Shown here one piece after another: positions 7,980 to 16,187 of a DNA stretch of 35,325 bases. The DNA is from Bacillota bacterium. Its GTDB lineage: Bacteria; Bacillota; Clostridia; Lachnospirales; Lachnospiraceae. Position numbers and translations under genes: made by a program. The stretch is taken from the NCBI GenBank assembly GCA_023441145.1, contig JAEZQN010000337.1:1-35325 (forward strand). The letters run 5' to 3'. Within the stretch, counting starts at the first letter, position 1. Each line of letters begins with the position of its first letter. The notes under the pieces were generated by a model. It searched no databases and was not told the DNA's origin. It worked only from the letters and a program-made list of their open reading frames with translations.

Positions 7980-8009
7980 TATATATGAGATAGAATCTAA
8001 AATCTATAC
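7980..8009 (-). promoter_or_regulatory. Candidate sigma-E (mother-cell) promoter of the sleL-like gene
   Basis: On the minus strand GTATAGAT (8009-8002) and CATATATA (7987-7980) are 14 nt apart. This is close to the sigma-E pattern (HATA in the -35, CATA at the start of the -10). A mother-cell sigma factor would suit a spore-coat-located hydrolase. The site is AT-rich, so the match is only suggestive. Confidence 0.35.
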
Positions 8010-8037
8010 TGTTAATTTATAAAATAGCAGGTATAAT
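8009..8037 (+). promoter_or_regulatory. Candidate promoter of the second LysR gene
   Basis: TATAAT at 8032-8037 is preceded at 17 bp by the weak -35 CTGTTA (8009-8014). The start would fall about 50 bp upstream of ATG 8096. It overlaps the edge of the divergent sleL promoter. Confidence 0.4.
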
Positions 8038-8095
8038 AAGAGTATAACTAAAAATTATGGACAGACTTGTAACCATAAGTAATAAGGGGAATGAA

Positions 8096-8989
8096 ATGAG
8101 CGTAAATCTGGAATATTATAAAATTCTATATTATGTAGTGAAATATGGGAGTTTTACTCAAGCAGCGGAAGAGCTTTGTATTACTCAACCTGCTGTAAGT
8201 CAGGCAGTAAAAGGTTTAGAGAAGGCATTAGGGAATCAACTATTTATCCGTAGTGCGAAAGGGGTTGTATTGACCAAAGAAGGAGAGATCCTGTATTCCT
8301 ATGTGAAACGTGGTTATGAGGCCATTCTCTTAGGGGAATCTACCTATCAAAAGCTTTTAGATTTAGAAAATGGGGAGATTCGAATTGGTGCCAGTGATAT
8401 GACGTTAAAATACTATCTTCTTCCTCATTTAGAGAAGTTTCATGAGCGTTTTCCAGGGATTAAAATCAAGGTTACCAATGCACCTACCCCAGAAACGATA
8501 GAAAACCTCTTGGATGGGAAGATTGATTTTGGAATTGTCAGTACGCCATTTCATGGGGAGGAAGGGCTTAAGTCCAGAGAGGTTCGTAAGCTTCAGGATG
8601 TATTTATTGCAGGAAATCGCTTTTTAGGGTTAAAAAACCGCACCCTTCAATATAGTGATTTAACGGAATATCCTTTTATCTGCTTGGAGAAAAATACAAG
8701 TACGAGAGCGTATATGGATAACTTTTTAGAGCAACAGAAGATCAAGTTGATACCAGAGTTTGAGCTTGCAACAAGCGATATGATTGTACAGTTTGTTAAG
8801 AGAAATCTAGGGATTGGTAATGTAGTCTATGATTTTGCTAAGCCTCTTATAGAGCAAGGGGAAGTCTTTGAGCTAATGTTTAATCAGAAGCTACCAGAGA
8901 GGCAGATTTGCATAATAAGCAGTGAGAAATACCCACTTTCAACGGCTGCTATGGAACTTTTATCAGAACTCGAACATGAAAATGAATAA
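8096..8989 (+). CDS. LysR-family transcriptional regulator, next to metNIQ
   Basis: The 297-aa protein has a LysR HTH at residues 1-60 (YYVVKYGSFTQAAEELC, ITQPAVSQAVKGLEKAL) and a type-2 periplasmic-binding effector domain (about 88-290: EIRIGASDMTLKYYLLPHL, GKIDFGIVSTP, FVKRNLGIGNVVYDF). The open frame begins at 8057, but AAGGGGA ends 5 nt before ATG 8096 and the LysR domain starts there. It is convergent with metQ and divergent from the sleL-like gene. CysB/CysL-like regulators often sit near sulfur-compound importers, so metNIQ is a plausible target. That is inference from position. Confidence 0.85.
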   Translation: MSVNLEYYKILYYVVKYGSFTQAAEELCITQPAVSQAVKGLEKALGNQLFIRSAKGVVLTKEGEILYSYVKRGYEAILLGESTYQKLLDLENGEIRIGASDMTLKYYLLPHLEKFHERFPGIKIKVTNAPTPETIENLLDGKIDFGIVSTPFHGEEGLKSREVRKLQDVFIAGNRFLGLKNRTLQYSDLTEYPFICLEKNTSTRAYMDNFLEQQKIKLIPEFELATSDMIVQFVKRNLGIGNVVYDFAKPLIEQGEVFELMFNQKLPERQICIISSEKYPLSTAAMELLSELEHENE

Positions 8990-8991
8990 TA

Positions 8992-9043
8992 AAAAACTCC
9001 TACGTCATACACGAAATAAGCAGTGTTTGACGTAGGAGTTTTT
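8992..9043. terminator. Bidirectional terminator, lysR / metQ
   Basis: A perfect stem pairs AAAAACTCCTACGTCA with its complement and extends through ACAC/GTGT, ending in TTTTT. It fills the 59-bp gap between the two convergent stop codons. Confidence 0.9.
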
Positions 9044-9048
9044 ATGTT

Positions 9049-9876
9049 TTAGAAGGTAGGGACTACTGAGTTGTCATAAGTTTCTTCTATAAATTTACGA
9101 CAAGTATCACTTTGAAGAGCCTCGATTAAGATTTTGATTCCTTCATCCTCTACAAGATCCTTCTGTACAACTAGAATATTCTCATATGTTTTTGCTGCAA
9201 GGGAATCTGCACTTTCAGAAACAATAGCGTCCTTAGAAGCACTTAGGCCTGCTTGGAGAGCGTAGTTTCCGTTGATTACACCGATGGCAACGTCAGGGAG
9301 TGAACGGGCAATCTGTGCTGCCTCTAGCTCTTTAAATTGAAGGTTTAAAGGATTTTCCTCAATATCCTTTACGGTAGCCTCAATTCCTACACCATCTTTT
9401 AATTTTAGAATTCCATTGTCCTGAAGTAATAGTAAGGCACGTGCTTCGTTGGTGGTGTCATTAGGAACAGCCACCACATCACTATCCTTTAATTCCTTTA
9501 AGCTTTTGATATTATTGCTATAAATACCAAATGGCTCAAAGTGGATACCAGCAACACTTACAAGATCAGCCTTGTTTTGCTTGTTGAAGTCCTCTAGATA
9601 AGGAAGGTGTTGAAAGAAGTTTGCATCTAAGTCTCCAGTATTTAATGACGTATTTGGCAGTACATAGTCAGAAAAAACTTTAATTTCTAAGGTATACCCT
9701 TTTTCTGCTACTAGACTCTTGATGGCTTCTAAGATTTCTGCGTGTGGTGTTGCACTTGCACCTACCACAATCTTTTTGTCTACACTAGTGCTGGCAGCTT
9801 TTCCTGCGCTTCCACAGCTAGCTAGAACTGTAAGAGATAAAGTTAAAATAAGTATTACACTAAGAATTCTTTTCAT
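9049..9876 (-). CDS. metQ: Methionine ABC transporter substrate-binding lipoprotein
   Basis: The 275-aa protein has a lipoprotein signal (MKRILSVILILTLSLTVLAS before Cys21; lipobox LASC) and the NlpA-family fold: KIVVGASATPHAEIL, ANFFQHLPYL and AVPNDTTNEARALLLLQ are typical MetQ motifs. It would capture methionine outside the membrane and pass it to MetI. It is the last gene of metN-metI-metQ, 31 nt after metI, with SD GGAGG. NlpA proteins may also carry methionine derivatives or dipeptides, so the substrate is by family. Confidence 0.9.
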   Translation of the reverse strand: MKRILSVILILTLSLTVLASCGSAGKAASTSVDKKIVVGASATPHAEILEAIKSLVAEKGYTLEIKVFSDYVLPNTSLNTGDLDANFFQHLPYLEDFNKQNKADLVSVAGIHFEPFGIYSNNIKSLKELKDSDVVAVPNDTTNEARALLLLQDNGILKLKDGVGIEATVKDIEENPLNLQFKELEAAQIARSLPDVAIGVINGNYALQAGLSASKDAIVSESADSLAAKTYENILVVQKDLVEDEGIKILIEALQSDTCRKFIEETYDNSVVPTF

Positions 9877-9907
9877 TGTTTATTCCTCCATTTATATTAT
9901 TTATTTT

Positions 9908-10570
9908 CTAATTCACACGTTTATCAAAGTGTTTTGCTAAACGCATACCAACTTCTTGAAGAATTTGTACAATTACAACCAGTAATACAACGGTAACTAG
10001 CATAATATCAGTTTCATAACGGTAGTAACCATACTGTATGGCAATGTTACCAAGTCCACCTGCACCAACAAAACCAGCCATAGCAGAGTAGCTTAGAATG
10101 GTGGTAACAGCAATGGCGCTTCCTACTAATAAGGATGGTCTTGCTTCCTTTAGTAGAATCTTTACAATAATCTGTGTATTGGTTGCTCCCATGGAGCGAC
10201 CTGCTTCAATGACACCAGCATCTACCTCTTTTAGAGAGGATTCTACTAGTCTAGCAATAAAAGGTGCCGCTGCAATTACCAGTGGAACGACGATTGCATT
10301 AGAACCAATGGTAGTTCCAATTAGCATTCTGGTAAATGGAAGCAGTGTAATCAGAAGTATGATAAAAGGAATACTTCTTCCTACATTCACAATGATGTTT
10401 AAGGTGGTGTTTAGAATCCGCATAGGGCGTAAACCATTTTGCCCTGTTAAAATCAGTAATATACCTAATGGAATTCCAATAATATAGGCAAATAGGGAGG
10501 AAACTAAGGTCATGTATAAGGTTTCTAAGATTCCAAGCCCAAGCATTTGTAAAGTATCCATATCAAGCAT
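9908..10570 (-). CDS. metI: Methionine ABC transporter permease
   Basis: This 220-aa inner-membrane permease has about five hydrophobic helices and the EAA loop (VIEAGRSMGATNTQIIVKIL) that contacts the ATPase. The N-terminus (TLQMLGLGILETLYMTL) and the segment SYSAMAGFVGAGGLGNIAIQYGY, shown here only as a landmark of the MetI family, support the call. It overlaps metN by 8 nt, so the two are translationally coupled. Length is normal for MetI. Confidence 0.9.
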   Translation of the reverse strand: MLDMDTLQMLGLGILETLYMTLVSSLFAYIIGIPLGILLILTGQNGLRPMRILNTTLNIIVNVGRSIPFIILLITLLPFTRMLIGTTIGSNAIVVPLVIAAAPFIARLVESSLKEVDAGVIEAGRSMGATNTQIIVKILLKEARPSLLVGSAIAVTTILSYSAMAGFVGAGGLGNIAIQYGYYRYETDIMLVTVVLLVVIVQILQEVGMRLAKHFDKRVN

Positions 10571-11591
10571 TTAGTTCCACCTCCTCAATAACTACATCCT
10601 GTGTGGATAAGTAATGTTTCATCTTTAGGGCTGTCAATTCGTCTTCTGGGAGCTGAACAATCATTTGTCCCATGGCTTTACCATCTACATCTCTTGTGTC
10701 AGCAAACATAATGTTTACAGCCGATTTGCATTCTAATACCATATTTGAAATGATTGGTTCTGTAGAAGCCACTCCATTAAATACAATACGTAGAGCTTTT
10801 CTACTAAATTGGCGGTTCTCTACAATCTGTTCAGGAAACACAAGATGTTTAGCAATGGCTGTCTTTGGGTTACTAAATAGCTTCTGAACAGAAGCAACCT
10901 CTGCAATCTGACTGTTGTCAATAATGGCAACTCGATTACATATCTTTTCAATGACACTCATCTCATGGGTGATCAAAATGATGGTGACACCTAACTTTTT
11001 ATTGATATCCTTTAATAGCTGAAGTACCTGGTTTGTAGTATTTGGGTCTAAGGCAGAAGTTGCTTCATCACAAAGAAGAATCTTTGGATCTGTAGCAAGA
11101 GCCCTAGCAATAGCAACACGTTGCTTTTGTCCACCAGATAATTGGGAAGGATAGGCCTCCATTCGGTCAGCAAGACCAACTAGCTCTAATAATTTAGTAG
11201 CCTTTTCTCTTGCAACTTCCTTCTTTACTCCCGCTAGTTCAAGAGGAAAGCAGACATTTTCCAGTGCATTTCTTTGCATCATCAAATTGAATTGTTGGAA
11301 AATCATACTAATTTTTTGCCTAACAGGAATCAGTTCTTTGTTATTTAAACTACCTAAGTCTATCAGTTCATCCTCTGTTTGAAATAGGATAGTTCCCTCT
11401 GTAGGGCGTTCTAAGTAATTGATACATCTTACTAATGTACTTTTTCCAGCACCACTTAACCCTATTATTCCAAAAATCTCTCCAGGATAAATATCCAGAG
11501 TGATGTCTTTTAAGGCTTCTATCTTAGTCTTCTTTTGATAGAAGATTTTACTTACATGCTGGATTTGTATAATCGGTTTTCTTTCTGTCAT
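10563..11591 (-). CDS. metN: Methionine ABC transporter ATPase with NIL domain
   Basis: The 342-aa protein has Walker A GLSGAGKST (residues 44-52), the Q-loop IFQQFNLM, the signature LSGGQKQR and Walker B ILLCDEATSALD. The C-terminal part (about 260-342) is the regulatory NIL domain, which in MetN binds methionine and shuts transport when the cell is replete. The domain pairing identifies MetN. It is the first gene of the operon, with SD GAGAGG before ATG. A 20-bp palindrome lies in the short leader and no riboswitch is visible. Confidence 0.93.
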   Translation of the reverse strand: MTERKPIIQIQHVSKIFYQKKTKIEALKDITLDIYPGEIFGIIGLSGAGKSTLVRCINYLERPTEGTILFQTEDELIDLGSLNNKELIPVRQKISMIFQQFNLMMQRNALENVCFPLELAGVKKEVAREKATKLLELVGLADRMEAYPSQLSGGQKQRVAIARALATDPKILLCDEATSALDPNTTNQVLQLLKDINKKLGVTIILITHEMSVIEKICNRVAIIDNSQIAEVASVQKLFSNPKTAIAKHLVFPEQIVENRQFSRKALRIVFNGVASTEPIISNMVLECKSAVNIMFADTRDVDGKAMGQMIVQLPEDELTALKMKHYLSTQDVVIEEVELNA

Positions 11592-11607
11592 GACGACTAC
11601 CTCTCTA

Positions 11608-11627
11608 GTTATAACAATTGTTTTAAC
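11608..11627. promoter_or_regulatory. Palindromic operator candidate in the metNIQ leader
   Basis: GTTATAACAATTGTTTTAAC matches its own reverse complement at 18 of 20 positions. It lies between the predicted metN transcription start (about 11638) and the SD, a usual place for repressor binding. No S-box, T-box or other Met riboswitch fits in the leader of about 46 nt. Confidence 0.5.
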
Positions 11628-11644
11628 AACTTATTGATGTATTG

Positions 11645-11672
11645 ATTTTACACTATCTAACTTGGAAGTCAA
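11645..11672 (-). promoter_or_regulatory. Promoter of metNIQ
   Basis: On the minus strand TTGACT (11672-11667) and TAAAAT (11650-11645) are 16 bp apart. This gives a start near 11638 and a leader of about 46 nt. Confidence 0.6.
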
Positions 11673-11704
11673 TGTTTTTAGCCCTATTTGTGGTATCGAA
11701 ATTT

Positions 11705-11721
11705 GTTATAATTAGTTATAA
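11705..11721. repeat. Helically phased GTTATAA direct repeats upstream of metN
   Basis: GTTATAA occurs at 11705-11711 and 11715-11721, exactly one helical turn apart. It recurs as the left half of the operator palindrome at 11608-11614. The set could form an array of binding sites for one regulator acting on metN, on purA, or on both. Confidence 0.3.
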
Positions 11722-11878
11722 AAAAGAGTAAAATGATAAGGTATGTAAAGGCATAGGTATAATAATTACTTATGTCACACATAATAAATATTGATTTTAC
11801 TTATGTTAAAAAATAGTGTATGATTATGAAGTAAAAAAGCAATCATAGAAGTGAGAGTTCAAATAGGAGGAATTACTT

Positions 11879-13171
11879 ATGGTAAGAGCAATCGTAGGCG
11901 CCAACTGGGGCGACGAAGGTAAAGGTAAGATTACGGATATGCTTGGAGAACAGTCAGATATAATTGTACGTTTCCAAGGAGGTAGCAATGCAGGACATAC
12001 TATTATTAATAATTATGGTAAGTTTGCACTTCATTTATTACCATCTGGTGTATTCTATAATCATACTACCAGTGTAATTGGAAATGGTGTTGCACTGAAT
12101 ATTCCTTATTTATTCCGTGAAATCAATGACATCGTATCTAAGGGTGTTCCAATGCCAAAGATTAAAGTGTCAGATCGTGCCCAGATATTAATGCCATATC
12201 ATATTTTATTTGACCAATATGAAGAGGAAAGGCTAGGAGGCAAATCCTTTGGCTCTACCAAATCAGGTATCGCTCCATTTTATTCTGATAAATATGCAAA
12301 AATCGGTTTTCAGGTATCTGAGTTATTCGATGATGAAGTACTAAAAGAAAAAATTGCAAGAGTTTGTGAACAGAAAAATGTCATCTTAGAACATTTATAT
12401 CACAAACCAAAACTAGATGAAGAAGAATTATATAATACCTTAATGGAATACCGTGAAATGGTAGCACCATATGTATGTGATGTATCTGCCTTTTTACATG
12501 ATGCGATTAAGGAAGGAAAAAATATCTTATTAGAGGGACAGTTAGGCTCTTTAAAGGATCCAGATTTCGGTATCTATCCTATGGTTACCTCCTCCTCTAC
12601 GTTAGCTGCATATGGAGCAATTGGTGCGGGTATTCCACCATATGAGATTAAAGATATTATCACAGTTGTAAAAGCTTACTCTAGTGCTGTTGGTGCTGGT
12701 GAGTTTGTGAGTGAAATCTTTGGTGAGGAAGCAGATGAGTTAAGAAGACGCGGTGGAGATGGTGGTGAATACGGTGCTACCACAGGACGTCCAAGACGTA
12801 TGGGATGGTTTGATGCAGTAGCTTCCCGTTATGGATGTAAGATTCAAGGAGCAACCAATGTAGCTCTTACTGTATTAGATGTACTTGGATACCTAGATGA
12901 AATACCAATTTGTATTGGGTATGAAATCGATGGTGAGGTTACAAAAGATTTCCCTACTACAACAAAGCTTGCTAAAGCGAAACCTGTATACACCACACTT
13001 CCTGGTTGGAAGGAAGAAATCAGAGGAATTACAGAGTATGACAAGCTTCCAGAAAACTGTAGAAAGTATATCGAATTTATTGAACAAGAGCTTCAAGTAC
13101 CAATTACTATGGTATCCAATGGTCCTGGAAGACATGAGATTATTCATCGTATCAGCCCATTAAGTAACTAA
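11879..13171 (+). CDS. purA: Adenylosuccinate synthetase
   Basis: The enzyme joins IMP and aspartate with GTP to give adenylosuccinate, the first committed step to AMP. The N-terminus carries the glycine-rich GTP loop GDEGKGK (residues 11-17) and the signature FQGGSNAGHTI, followed by LHLLPSG. LLEGQLGSLKDPDFG and GEYGATTGRPRRMGWFD are further family motifs. Length (430 aa) is normal. The SD AGGAGG is 7-8 nt from ATG 11879. It is transcribed alone, with a terminator at 13184-13226. Several weak -10 boxes lie upstream, but no promoter stands out and I see no purine riboswitch in the 287-bp spacer. Confidence 0.95.
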   Translation: MVRAIVGANWGDEGKGKITDMLGEQSDIIVRFQGGSNAGHTIINNYGKFALHLLPSGVFYNHTTSVIGNGVALNIPYLFREINDIVSKGVPMPKIKVSDRAQILMPYHILFDQYEEERLGGKSFGSTKSGIAPFYSDKYAKIGFQVSELFDDEVLKEKIARVCEQKNVILEHLYHKPKLDEEELYNTLMEYREMVAPYVCDVSAFLHDAIKEGKNILLEGQLGSLKDPDFGIYPMVTSSSTLAAYGAIGAGIPPYEIKDIITVVKAYSSAVGAGEFVSEIFGEEADELRRRGGDGGEYGATTGRPRRMGWFDAVASRYGCKIQGATNVALTVLDVLGYLDEIPICIGYEIDGEVTKDFPTTTKLAKAKPVYTTLPGWKEEIRGITEYDKLPENCRKYIEFIEQELQVPITMVSNGPGRHEIIHRISPLSN

Positions 13172-13183
13172 AGTTAAGAGATA

Positions 13184-13226
13184 AAAGGATGTTTTTAATA
13201 CTATTAGGCATAAAAAAACATCCTTT
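13184..13226 (+). terminator. purA terminator
   Basis: AAAGGATGTTTTT pairs with AAAAACATCCTTT around an AT-rich loop, and a T-rich tract follows the hairpin. Confidence 0.85.
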
Positions 13227-13393
13227 ATTTTCTTTTATTTTTTCGTTATTTTACATAAATATAAGAATTATGATCAGAAAGAAAGAAAAAATTCTAAAAA
13301 TGTTCTAATATCGACTAAAAGCACTTATTTTTTTTAAATTAAAGGACGATATAAAAGCGAAGTTTAACAAATATAAAATAGGGAGAGATTGGT

Positions 13394-14854
13394 ATGAAAT
13401 TTATACATCGTGTGAATGTTATTGCAATTTGGGTTATGATTGTTACGATTGAACTTTTTAAAATGCTTTTACTTAAGGATGGTGGCTTTAGTGTTGGTGC
13501 TAGTCTACTGTTAATCGGGTTAGCTGGATCTGCTACTGTGTTATATTTTATTCCGTTTAATGACAGAATAAAAGGTGTGGCTATCTCAGCAATAGCTGGC
13601 TGTATGCCAGTAATTATTTCTACCTTGGAAAGTGGAAGCGATAATTCTTTTATTCTATCTTTTGTATGTATAGGCGTAGCAACCTTGTATTTTGATAAAT
13701 TCATATTGATATTCTTTACCATAACTGTTATGGCAATGAATGGTCTTGCGATGGCTGTAAATCCTATTTATATTACTGGTCATAAAATCTCCACAGATAT
13801 GGCACCGATTATGTTATTTTCCTATTTTGCATTAGCATGTATGATGTTTTTTACCACAAACAGAGGACGGTCAATTATTAAACAGGCTGAAGACAATGCT
13901 AAGAAAGCAGAAGAACAACAACAAATAATAGTGGAAAATCAAAAAATTATTACTGCTATTTCTGAGACTTTAAATAAAGCCATTGCATCAACTTCAGAGC
14001 AGTTTAATAATCTTACAGCAGAGACTAAGATTATCTCAGAATCAGCAGAGCAAATGGCAAGTGTTGTAGACGATACTGCAAAATCTTTAAATGTACTGAA
14101 CGAGAGAATCAGTAGTTCTAAGGGGCATATCGAGGATAACTATCAATTAGCCAACGAATTAAACGATAATTACCAGAATGTAATTAAGAACGTAATGGAA
14201 GGAACCACTGGTGGAGGAGAAGCTAAAGCTTCTATGGCAAAGATTGAATCCACTATCTCTACTGCGTTATCTTCAACTAATATGCTTCTTGTAGAAACCA
14301 AGAAAATATCAGAGATTCTAGATGAGATTAATAATATAGCTTCTCAGACTAATTTATTATCTTTAAATGCCAGCATCGAGGCTGCTAGAGCAGGGGAACA
14401 TGGACATGGCTTTGCAGTGGTAGCTAATGAGATACGTAATCTTTCGGAGCAAAGTAAAAATGCGTCTGAGAATGTACATATTATCTTAAATACGTTAAGT
14501 AGAATTATTGAAGAAGTAGCTGAAAATGTTTCAGAAGGAGCGTCCTCTGTGACAATCGGAAATGAGAACCTAGCAAATCTATTACAGTGTATGGAATCTA
14601 TTAGCGAGAGTTCAGTAACTTCTCAGAATACTATCAACAAAGAGTTTAACATTATAAAGAAGGTAAGAAGCGAATTTAATGATATGTTTAATGAGTTGGA
14701 AAGTGTTGTTGCTATGTCCGAAGAGAATAGCTCAATGATTCAATCTATTTCTAGCTCAATTAGCACACAGGCTAATGCCTTTGAACAGGTAAATGTAAAT
14801 GTAAGTGAGATCAATAACATGTCTATAAAATTAGAAAATCAGGTTAGAAAGTAA
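13394..14854 (+). CDS. Membrane methyl-accepting chemotaxis protein
   Basis: The 486-aa chemoreceptor has an N-terminal module of about 150 residues with roughly six hydrophobic helices and almost no extracellular loop. A short helix rich in K, E and Q follows (about 155-180), and then the cytoplasmic signalling domain. The conserved hairpin tip, which contacts CheA/CheW, reads IASQTNLLSLNASIEAARAG, then GHGFAVVANEIRNLSEQS. There is no periplasmic sensor domain and no clear HAMP domain, so it may sense something within or near the membrane, or an intracellular signal. SD GGGAGAG precedes ATG 13394. It is a single gene between two terminators, with no chemotaxis genes nearby. Ligand unknown. 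Confidence 0.88.
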   Translation: MKFIHRVNVIAIWVMIVTIELFKMLLLKDGGFSVGASLLLIGLAGSATVLYFIPFNDRIKGVAISAIAGCMPVIISTLESGSDNSFILSFVCIGVATLYFDKFILIFFTITVMAMNGLAMAVNPIYITGHKISTDMAPIMLFSYFALACMMFFTTNRGRSIIKQAEDNAKKAEEQQQIIVENQKIITAISETLNKAIASTSEQFNNLTAETKIISESAEQMASVVDDTAKSLNVLNERISSSKGHIEDNYQLANELNDNYQNVIKNVMEGTTGGGEAKASMAKIESTISTALSSTNMLLVETKKISEILDEINNIASQTNLLSLNASIEAARAGEHGHGFAVVANEIRNLSEQSKNASENVHIILNTLSRIIEEVAENVSEGASSVTIGNENLANLLQCMESISESSVTSQNTINKEFNIIKKVRSEFNDMFNELESVVAMSEENSSMIQSISSSISTQANAFEQVNVNVSEINNMSIKLENQVRK

Positions 14855-14869
14855 TAAACAGGTTTACAA

Positions 14870-14897
14870 AAGGGCTGATGCATTTGCATCAGCCCTT
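14870..14897. terminator. Terminator between convergent MCP and aminotransferase genes
   Basis: AAGGGCTGATGCA and its exact complement form a 13-bp stem with a two-base loop. T-rich flanking sequence on the minus strand (TTTGTAAA) suits the aminotransferase transcript best. Confidence 0.8.
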
Positions 14898-14909
14898 AAC
14901 AAATTCCAT

Positions 14910-16013
14910 CTATCCTTTATTTAGTATACCTAATAACGTATCCACCAATTCATCATTCTTGTCTGGAGACATAAAACAGAATCGTATATAATGGTTATCT
15001 AAAAATGGGAAGTTAGAGCAGTCTCGAATCATCAGGCCTTTTTGTATTGTAGCACTAAAGAGATCTTCTGAAGTAACATCATCTCGTAGGACTTTTATTA
15101 GCACAAAATTCGCATGGGCAGGAAAAACCTTGATAAATGGACAAGTGTTAAGCTTTGAGAGAATTCTCTCTCGCTCCCGATTAATTAATTCTTTGGTCTG
15201 AATCATGTAGTTATGATCAGTAAACATGATTTCTCCTGCAATAGCAGCAAGGGTGCTTATGGTCCATGGGTTTTGCCGTTGTACTATTTCTGTAATCAAA
15301 TCTTTATTGCCACAGACTGCATAACCTAGGCGAAGTCCAGGGGCGGCAAAGAATTTGGAGGTTCCTCTTAAAATAATGACGTTATTATAATACTCCGTGA
15401 GTGGAATAGAGGTAAGCTCCTCCATATTAGTATCAAACTCAACATAGGTTTCATCAACCATTACATAGATTCCTTTTTGCTTACAGGTATCTAGAATTTT
15501 GCGCATTTCTTTTCTGGTAATAACAGAGGAAGTAGGATTATTTGGATTACAGATGACAAGAAGATCCACATCTTGATTAAGAGACTTGTTTAAGTCTTCA
15601 ATATCTAGTGTAAAGTTATCCTCTTCCTTTAATCTGTAATAGTGGGTACGTCCTCCACCAAGGGATACCTCTCTTTCGTATTCAGAATAGGTTGGTCCTA
15701 TCATTAATGCTTTTTTTGGCTTTCTAATCTGAATAAACAAGGATATAAGCTCGGTAGATCCATTACCTACAATAATATTATTATAATCAATACTTACGTA
15801 GTTAGCGATGCATTTTCTAAGGGAAGTGTATTCTCTGTCTGGATATGAGGTGATAGCATCTATCTTACTAGACAGAGTTTCCTTAAGTAGAAAGGAGATA
15901 CCAAGAGGATTTACGTTAGCACTAAAAGAGGTGATGTTCTCCTGCTTGATTCCATAAATTTTTTCGATTTTTTCTAAATCACTGCCATGAAAATGATCAG
16001 AATGTTTTATCAT
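14910..16013 (-). CDS. CobD/HisC-like PLP aminotransferase or decarboxylase
   Basis: The 367-aa protein is a fold-type I PLP enzyme. The N-terminus (HFHGSDLEKIEKIYG, then FSANVNPLGIS) is typical of threonine-phosphate decarboxylases (CobD, making the aminopropanol linker of cobalamin), which descend from histidinol-phosphate aminotransferase. Further motifs are ICNPNNPTSSV, MVDETYVEF and the PLP lysine in RGTSKFFAAPGLRLGY. The frame is open from 16040, but AAGGAAGGG lies 6 nt before ATG 16013 and the homology begins there. No cobalamin or histidine genes are adjacent, so the substrate is open; CobD is my first choice and HisC-like the second. Confidence 0.75.
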   Translation of the reverse strand: MIKHSDHFHGSDLEKIEKIYGIKQENITSFSANVNPLGISFLLKETLSSKIDAITSYPDREYTSLRKCIANYVSIDYNNIIVGNGSTELISLFIQIRKPKKALMIGPTYSEYEREVSLGGGRTHYYRLKEEDNFTLDIEDLNKSLNQDVDLLVICNPNNPTSSVITRKEMRKILDTCKQKGIYVMVDETYVEFDTNMEELTSIPLTEYYNNVIILRGTSKFFAAPGLRLGYAVCGNKDLITEIVQRQNPWTISTLAAIAGEIMFTDHNYMIQTKELINRERERILSKLNTCPFIKVFPAHANFVLIKVLRDDVTSEDLFSATIQKGLMIRDCSNFPFLDNHYIRFCFMSPDKNDELVDTLLGILNKG

Positions 16014-16061
16014 TTTTATCCCTTCCTTGTAGTTTACCATGTATTATAAATCTTACGTTCT

Positions 16062-16090
16062 ATAATGGCAGATTTTTTGTTAAAAATCAA
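16062..16090 (-). promoter_or_regulatory. Candidate promoter of the CobD/HisC-like gene
   Basis: On the minus strand TTGATT (16090-16085) and CATTAT (16067-16062) are 17 bp apart, about 50 bp before the start codon. Confidence 0.45.
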
Positions 16091-16102
16091 TAGTTTATCC
16101 TA

Positions 16103-16132
16103 TTGAATGTTGTCGAACAGGAATGGTATAAT
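16103..16132 (+). promoter_or_regulatory. Promoter of the 16188-23088 operon, with a Spo0A-box heptamer
   Basis: TTGAAT (16103-16108) and TATAAT (16127-16132) are 18 bp apart. TGTCGAA at 16111-16117, a perfect match to the Spo0A-box consensus, lies between them. In that position bound Spo0A~P would be expected to repress. A single 7-bp match can occur by chance. Confidence 0.55.
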
Positions 16133-16187
16133 AAATTATGTATATCTATATATTGAATCAGTATGAGTTTGTGGGGGCATATTTTGT

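Noticed and set aside
11592..11878. S-box or other riboswitch upstream of metN or purA
   Set aside because: Searched by eye on both strands for the S-box core and purine-riboswitch loops; none is present, and the metN leader is too short.
13311..13352. Sigma-D type chemotaxis promoter before the MCP gene
   Set aside because: GACGATAT resembles the -10, but the nearest suitable TAAA is 25 nt upstream instead of about 15, and the other is 6 nt away.
13339..13722. 127-residue minus-strand frame opposite the MCP N-terminus
   Set aside because: It overlaps the MCP membrane module; low-complexity hydrophobic sequence read backwards, with no SD.
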